This document shows positions 59,968 to 64,000 of a stretch of 64,000 bases of DNA, piece after piece. The stretch is from JBBDRJ01 sp963766295 (lineage in GTDB: Bacteria > Actinomycetota > JAICYB01): the NCBI GenBank assembly GCA_963766295.1, contig CAVXYW010000002.1, positions 62,001-126,000 of the forward strand, read 5' to 3'. How positions within the stretch are numbered: position 1 is the first letter of the stretch; every line of letters begins with the position of its first letter. The translations under genes and the position numbers were made by a program. A model generated the notes under the pieces. The model had not been told where the DNA came from. It did not search any database and was given only the letters and a program-made list of their open reading frames with translations.

Positions 59968-61100
59968 GAGGAAGGGAGTTGGGGTGCGAGTGGCAAGCCT
60001 TCGACGTTCTCCGGCGCGGTCGCCTCACCACCGTCGAGCAGCAACCGCAAGAGCCGAAAGCCTTCGTGAGCGGTGTCGATCTCCCGCCCGATCGCTTCCG
60101 GTGGCGCAGCTTCGGCGTTCAAGCTCAGCTTTATCGCTTCGCTGAATGCGTCGGGTGGTAGTCGCTCAGGCACCGACGTCTGATGCAGGCGCCGGGAAAG
60201 TCCGACGAGCTTGGGTTCGTGACCGTGGGAGACGAATGGTGTTCCGGCGACAGCAGCCGCGATCAGAGCGTGATAGCGGAACGCGACAACAAGTCGAGCA
60301 CGAGAGAACGTCCTGCGCGCGTCGTCCAAGTCGCGTGGTGGAGGCAGGATCTCTATGGCCAAGTCGGCCGCAAGCTCCTCGGCGAGAGTCAGGTCGCCGT
60401 CGGCCGAGGCTGCGATCTGCCACGGCTGAAGCTTCACTTCGAGGCCTTCGGCCAGGCAGGGACGAAGAGCATGCGTGATGCGTGAGGCCAGTGTGCGGTC
60501 GCCGGCGAGATGACTGAGCGCAACAACGATGTGCTCGCCCGAGCCGGACGAACGCGACGGGTTCGAGATAGTCGCGCCACCGTCAACACCGAACAACGCC
60601 CATGCGGGGTCGGCTCCGATCCGAAACGGAGGACGAACGCCGGCATCGGTAAGCAACAGGGCCGACTCCTCGTCGCGGAGGATGAGGAGGTCGTTTCTCT
60701 GTGCGAAAGCCCGCGCCAGGATCTCCGAGTACGCGTTGTCGAGCCGGCCGGCTCCGACTCCGAGCATGGCCACTGGCTTGCCGAGAGCGCGCGCTCCGGC
60801 GGCAAGAACCAGGCCTTTGCGAAGCAGGTCGTTCGGCGACCGGCCGGACGAGGGGTGAAGAGTTTTGAAAATAGTGCCGCCACCGAAGACGACGGCATCG
60901 GCCCGTACGGCTTGGATGGCGACGTCTCTCGCCTCGCCGACGGACACTGCGTCGCACCCGGCGCTCGCGGTCGTGTGATCGACGTCGCTTGACGTTGCAA
61001 CCACGTGCCAGTCGTCGAGGTTGCGGACGAATGCCTGAAGGAGCGCTTCGTCGCCGGGGTTACCCTGCCCGAACGCTCCTACCAACAGGGCCGTGCGCAT
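59964..61100 (-). CDS. Polysaccharide pyruvyl transferase-family protein
   Basis: A 378-residue protein of the CsaB/WcaK family, which transfers pyruvate from phosphoenolpyruvate to a sugar as a ketal. It has the N-terminal GAFGQGNPGDEALLQAF and VFGGGTIFKTLHPSSGRS, typical of the family, and a GT-B-like second half (LVVAFRYHALIAAAVAGTPFVSHGHEPKL). Here it would decorate the polysaccharide made by the operon, giving it negative charge. Its stop is inside the fusion gene's start (ATGA), and its start lies inside the end of the GT4 gene (41-bp overlap). Confidence 0.92.
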   Translation of the reverse strand: MRTALLVGAFGQGNPGDEALLQAFVRNLDDWHVVATSSDVDHTTASAGCDAVSVGEARDVAIQAVRADAVVFGGGTIFKTLHPSSGRSPNDLLRKGLVLAAGARALGKPVAMLGVGAGRLDNAYSEILARAFAQRNDLLILRDEESALLLTDAGVRPPFRIGADPAWALFGVDGGATISNPSRSSGSGEHIVVALSHLAGDRTLASRITHALRPCLAEGLEVKLQPWQIAASADGDLTLAEELAADLAIEILPPPRDLDDARRTFSRARLVVAFRYHALIAAAVAGTPFVSHGHEPKLVGLSRRLHQTSVPERLPPDAFSEAIKLSLNAEAAPPEAIGREIDTAHEGFRLLRLLLDGGEATAPENVEGLPLAPQLPSS

Positions 61101-62262
61101 TCAACACCTCCTCGTAAAGATCGAGGTGTGCCCTTGCGGTTGCCGGCCACGAACGTCCTGCCGTCAGCTGCGCACAAGCGGTGCGAATGGATCGCATACG
61201 TTCGTAGTCGCTCACTACCCGATCGAGTTCTTGTGCAAGTTCGGTCGGTTCGAGGGGTACCGTCAGCAGCTCGGGCGCCTCGATGCATCGAGCAACTGCT
61301 TCCGACACGACGACGGGCGTGCCATAGGAGAGCGCAAGCGCAAGTGCGCCGCTCGACGCGAACGGTTTCGGATAAGGGAACAGTGCGAGATCGGCGGCCG
61401 AGAACCACTTCGCGATGTCGGTTTCGGGGACGTAGCCGGTGAAGCGGGCGGTGTTCGGCCATCGCTGTTGCAGTTCGGCTGCGTAGCTCTGGGTCGATCC
61501 TTTCGACAGGCGAGGGTGCTCACCGCCGGCGACGACGAGCTCGAAGCGCTCCGACAGCTCCGCGGCTGAAAGTGCCGCCTCCAGCCCTTTGTACGGAGCG
61601 ATGAACCCGAAACAGAGGACAACTGGACGGGAGCCGAGGCCCAGCTCTTGTCGGGACTTCGCAGCGTCAAGTCGCTGACGAGACTCGACGCCGTGCCGGA
61701 TAACGGCCGAACCGGTGATCTGGTTTTTGAACGAAGGCTCGTGCACGACGACGGCGTCGGCGAGCCGGCCGATCGCGTTCTGAACGAGGTTTATCCCGGC
61801 ACGCGCTAGAAGGCTTGGGGAGCGGACTCGGTGCGTGCGAACGAAACCTCGATCGATCGTGCTCGGGTCGACCACCTGATGCGGTGTCACCACGACGCGG
61901 CGGCCGGCGTTGCGCAGTGCGGCCAGCGCGGGCATCAGCCCTAGGAGCGCAAGGGTACCGCCGTAAAGGAAGAGTTCGAACTGCACATGAACGACGGGCG
62001 CTCTCGTAGCTTTGGCGGCTGCAACGGCATCGACCAGCGCTGTAGCTCCACGGCGAAACGTGCGCCGGACGTAAACCGGTCCGTCGTGCTCCCGTATCGG
62101 TTCTTCTTCCGGGTCGTACGGGCAAACAACATCCACCGCGGCGCCCGCGTCGACCAAGCCCTTGGCGAGATTGGCGGTATACGACGCCACACCGCTGCGT
62201 CCGGCGTGCTTAGACGCCGGGGGCGGATAGAGCGAAACGATCGCAACGTCTGCGTTTTGCAT
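61060..62262 (-). CDS. Family 4 glycosyltransferase
   Basis: A 400-residue GT-B retaining glycosyltransferase. N-terminal domain: IVSLYPPPASKHAGRSGVASY with the acceptor-side Gly loop. C-terminal nucleotide-sugar domain: RPVVLCFGFIAPYKGLEAALSAA and KWFSAADLALFPYPKPFASSGALALALSYGTPVV, the E-x7-E-type region diverged to FASSGALAL. It adds a hexose to a lipid-linked or growing glycan. ATG 62262 lies 18 bp after the stop of the upstream GT2 gene; its end overlaps the next start, so translation is coupled. Confidence 0.93.
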   Translation of the reverse strand: MQNADVAIVSLYPPPASKHAGRSGVASYTANLAKGLVDAGAAVDVVCPYDPEEEPIREHDGPVYVRRTFRRGATALVDAVAAAKATRAPVVHVQFELFLYGGTLALLGLMPALAALRNAGRRVVVTPHQVVDPSTIDRGFVRTHRVRSPSLLARAGINLVQNAIGRLADAVVVHEPSFKNQITGSAVIRHGVESRQRLDAAKSRQELGLGSRPVVLCFGFIAPYKGLEAALSAAELSERFELVVAGGEHPRLSKGSTQSYAAELQQRWPNTARFTGYVPETDIAKWFSAADLALFPYPKPFASSGALALALSYGTPVVVSEAVARCIEAPELLTVPLEPTELAQELDRVVSDYERMRSIRTACAQLTAGRSWPATARAHLDLYEEVLNAHGPVGRSVRAG

Positions 62263-62280
62263 GGCGTAAGCGGATCGGGG

Positions 62281-63039
62281 CTATGTAGCCGTGCCGGAGG
62301 AGACAAGCTCGTCGGGAACGGTGGCGGGTTCGCTCGGGACGGGAATGGTCTTGTGGTGCAACCACAGACGAAGCGCGGACACGGCCATCTGGGTTGCGTC
62401 CGATGCGGCGTTCACGTGGCTTCCGTCCCGGTCGATCCAGATCGTGGGGACCTCGACGATGTTGAACCCGAGTCGGCGTGCGGTCACGAGAAGGTCCACG
62501 TCGAAGAGAAAGTCGCGCGATGACAAGAGCGGGATCACGCGCCGCACGACTTGGCGCTGGAGAACCTTCGCTCCACACTGCGTGTCGGAGTACGGAAGAG
62601 CAAACATCCCGCGGACGAGCATCGAGAATGTCGCGCTGGTCACACGCCTGCCGAACGACCGTTTGGTAGGCAACACGGACGCCGGGTGATGGCGCGTCGC
62701 GATCGCCCCATCAGCAAATCGGGCCGCTTCCACGAGTCGCAGAAATTCAGCAGGTGGCGTGGCGCAATCGGCGTCGGTAAATCCGATCAGCTCGGCGTTA
62801 CTGGTTCTGAAGGTCTCCATGAGGACGCCGCCTTTGCCGAGCTTCGGGTAGAGCAGCATGTCAACGCGATCGTCGGCCAACATGTGTTCGCGAACGACGT
62901 CGACCGTCCGGTCGGTGCATCGGTCGAGCGCAACGATGAAGCGTGTGTCCGGATCGTCACAGCGCACCCGGTACGCGTGCAGCGTCCGTCCGATGCGCTG
63001 TTCCTCGTTGTGAGCAGGAATTACCACGTCTAGGCGCAA
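62281..63039 (-). CDS. GT2 dolichol/polyprenyl-phosphate sugar synthase-like glycosyltransferase
   Basis: A 252-residue GT-A protein. The frame is open to 63195, but TTG 63039 is chosen since GAGGAGG sits 7 nt upstream and the protein begins at once with LDVVIPAHNEEQRIGRTLHA. Later motifs are IVALDRCTDRT, GFTDADCATPP (D-x-D), QCGAKVLQRQVV and FLFDVDLLVTARRLGFNIVEVP, the pattern of polyprenyl-phosphate glucosyl/mannosyl transferases (ALG5/DPM-like). No C-terminal helices. Its product, a lipid-phosphate sugar, is what the GT39 half of the fusion would need. It is the first gene of the glycan operon. Confidence 0.92.
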   Translation of the reverse strand: MRLDVVIPAHNEEQRIGRTLHAYRVRCDDPDTRFIVALDRCTDRTVDVVREHMLADDRVDMLLYPKLGKGGVLMETFRTSNAELIGFTDADCATPPAEFLRLVEAARFADGAIATRHHPASVLPTKRSFGRRVTSATFSMLVRGMFALPYSDTQCGAKVLQRQVVRRVIPLLSSRDFLFDVDLLVTARRLGFNIVEVPTIWIDRDGSHVNAASDATQMAVSALRLWLHHKTIPVPSEPATVPDELVSSGTAT

Positions 63040-63046
63040 GAAGGAT

Positions 63047-63053
63047 CCTCCTC
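63047..63053 (-). promoter_or_regulatory. Ribosome-binding site fixing a TTG start
   Basis: GAGGAGG on the minus strand ends 7 nt before TTG 63039. This decides the start of the GT2 gene, because upstream codons in the open frame (to 63195) do not resemble the family. Confidence 0.75.
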
Positions 63054-63417
63054 GGCGTCTCGGCTGCCCGGTCTTGACCTTGCTGACACCTGACTCACCA
63101 CACTTCTTCCCCGTGGCTTGTTGCGGAGCGTGCGGTGTCCTTCTCGACGTTCCGTCTCGGGGGCCGAGTGCCCTCGCGTTCAAACCTCTAAACATGACCA
63201 GGTCAACGCGTTGCAGACGTGTGACCTGGGCGTTTCTCGTGTCTTAGCGCCGCGAGCGTTACAGAAAGTGTCCGACTCTTAATCGACTCTTATGTACTAA
63301 GCCGGTTAAAGCCGTTCGCTTCCTCTCGCGGTAGAAGGGTCCAAAGCTGAAGCATTGGACCCTTCTGTCGCTCGTTTCACTCGCGGTAGCATCGCCGAAC
63401 GCATCGGGGGAGGAGAT
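63054..63417. other. 364-bp divergent regulatory region with several repeats
   Basis: No gene is supported here. The stretch separates the glycan operon from an acyl-CoA ligase and is AT-richer around 63260-63310. It contains: TGACC-A-GGTCA at 63195-63205 followed by TGACCTGG at 63222-63229 (the latter pairs with CCAGGTCA at 63198-63205); an 11-bp direct tandem repeat CGACTCTTA(A/T) at 63273-63281 and 63284-63292; a perfect 11-bp inverted repeat GAAGGGTCCAA at 63334-63344 and 63355-63365 with a 10-nt loop; and CTCGCGGTAG twice (63325-63334, 63380-63389). Probably both promoters and their operators are here. Confidence 0.6.
63334..63365 (+). repeat. Perfect 11-bp inverted repeat (hairpin)
   Basis: GAAGGGTCCAA and TTGGACCCTTC flank AGCTGAAGCA. 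It lies 53-84 bp upstream of the ATG at 63418. No T run follows on either strand, so an intrinsic terminator is unlikely; a 5'-UTR hairpin, attenuator or large operator is possible. Confidence 0.6.
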
Positions 63418-64000
63418 ATGGGCGATCGGGATCTCGTCGTAAAAGAACTCGTTTACCACCGTCAGTTGTTACCAGCAGTTGAACGTTTCGCTACGAAGAC
63501 AGCAATGATCGACGGCCCGTACAGAGCCACGTACGAAGAGCACTTCGAACGTGTGTGCCGGTTGGCCAACGCTCTGGGCTCCGAGCTCGGCGTGAAACGC
63601 GACGATCGCGTCGGCATCCTCGCCCTGAACAGCCATGCCTTCGTGGAGCTCTACCAGGCCTGTTTCATGGGTGGCGGGATCATCAACGGGCTGAACATCC
63701 GCTTGGCCCCCAAAGAGCTCGAGTTCATCCTCCAGGACTCCGGCTCCAAGGTCGTCCTGACCGACCCGTTCTTCGCCGCCGTCATCGAGCAGATTCGTCC
63801 CAACCTCCCCGACCTCGAGAAGGTCGTGCTCATCGGTGAAGGCGACGCGGCGCACGATGTCAGGTACGAGGATCTTCTCGAGGCAGGGAGCACCGACGTC
63901 CCACGGGAGACCGAAGAGTCGGATCCCGTGATCCTCAACTACACGGGAGGAACAACCGGCCTGCCGAAGGGCGTACTTATCGATCAGCGTGCCGGGACTC
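63418..64000 (+). CDS. AMP-forming acyl-CoA ligase, N-terminal part (truncated by window edge)
   Basis: The first 194 codons of an adenylate-forming ligase; the window ends inside it. GGGGGAGGAG precedes ATG 63418 by 4 nt. The substrate-binding N-terminal domain is clear: DDRVGILALNSHAFVELYQA, GGGIINGLNIRLAPKELEFIL, and the P-loop YTGGTTGLPKGV at the very end. It belongs with long-chain/medium-chain acyl-CoA synthetases. The large upstream region with several repeats suggests regulated expression. Confidence 0.94.
   Translation, partial: MGDRDLVVKELVYHRQLLPAVERFATKTAMIDGPYRATYEEHFERVCRLANALGSELGVKRDDRVGILALNSHAFVELYQACFMGGGIINGLNIRLAPKELEFILQDSGSKVVLTDPFFAAVIEQIRPNLPDLEKVVLIGEGDAAHDVRYEDLLEAGSTDVPRETEESDPVILNYTGGTTGLPKGVLIDQRAGT

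Noticed and set aside
1..64000. tRNA, rRNA, CRISPR array, insertion sequences, phage or integrase genes
   Set aside because: No cloverleaf-like or rRNA-like segment, no regularly spaced identical repeats, and no transposase, integrase or phage structural genes were recognised.

Overview
The window is GC-rich, densely packed bacterial chromosome. It has short intergenic gaps, frequent GTG/TTG starts and many coupled gene pairs (ATGA/GTGA). A mycothiol S-conjugate amidase (Mca), F420-type nitroreductase-fold proteins, a Hanks-type kinase, several FadE/FadD paralogues and an R2-like ligand-binding oxidase all point to an actinobacterium, probably a poorly cultured lineage. I cannot name a genus. 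I saw no rRNA, tRNA, CRISPR array, insertion sequence or prophage.

Layout. 1-8.8 kb: lipid and aldehyde metabolism (two acyl-CoA dehydrogenases, aldehyde dehydrogenase, carboxylesterase, and an SDR-thioesterase-winged-helix operon behind a 19-bp palindrome) plus a secreted membrane-anchored protein. 8.9-14 kb: a Calx-beta surface protein facing a roughly 1,400-residue Ig/MBG-repeat surface protein. 14-19 kb: an esterase-thioredoxin fusion, MFS exporter, GNAT, MsrB and a berberine-bridge-type flavoprotein. 19.1-24.9 kb: a complete five-gene oligopeptide ABC importer. 24.9-30.9 kb: two acyl-CoA dehydrogenases (one with two compensating indels), an AhpD-like protein, a membrane-anchored unknown, the R2lox oxidase and a DUF202 protein.

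31-38 kb: a cluster in which a PD40 propeller protein, an ABC ATPase (also carrying a cyclic-nucleotide-binding domain), a Ser/Thr kinase and a polytopic membrane protein all carry the same kind of terminal double-CxxC zinc ribbon. A broken paralogue lies beside them. I regard this as a candidate undescribed signalling/transport system. 38-54 kb: acyl-CoA ligases, SDR, CoA-transferase, Mca, nitronate monooxygenase and others, plus an unusual protein made of eleven exact 22-residue repeats that looks like a lipid-surface-binding amphipathic helix.

54.2-63.0 kb: a minus-strand glycan operon encoding a dolichol-phosphate-sugar-synthase-like GT2, a GT4, a pyruvyl transferase, a flippase fused to a GT39-type glycosyltransferase, a cellulose-synthase-like GT2, and a secreted GH5-like hydrolase. 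The hydrolase's sequence order suggests a circularly permuted TIM barrel. The window ends inside another acyl-CoA ligase.

Convergent genes very often overlap by exactly 4 nt at their stop codons (8 of 13 pairs). Only one clear intrinsic terminator was seen. Three single-base indels break two metabolic genes and may be sequence errors.
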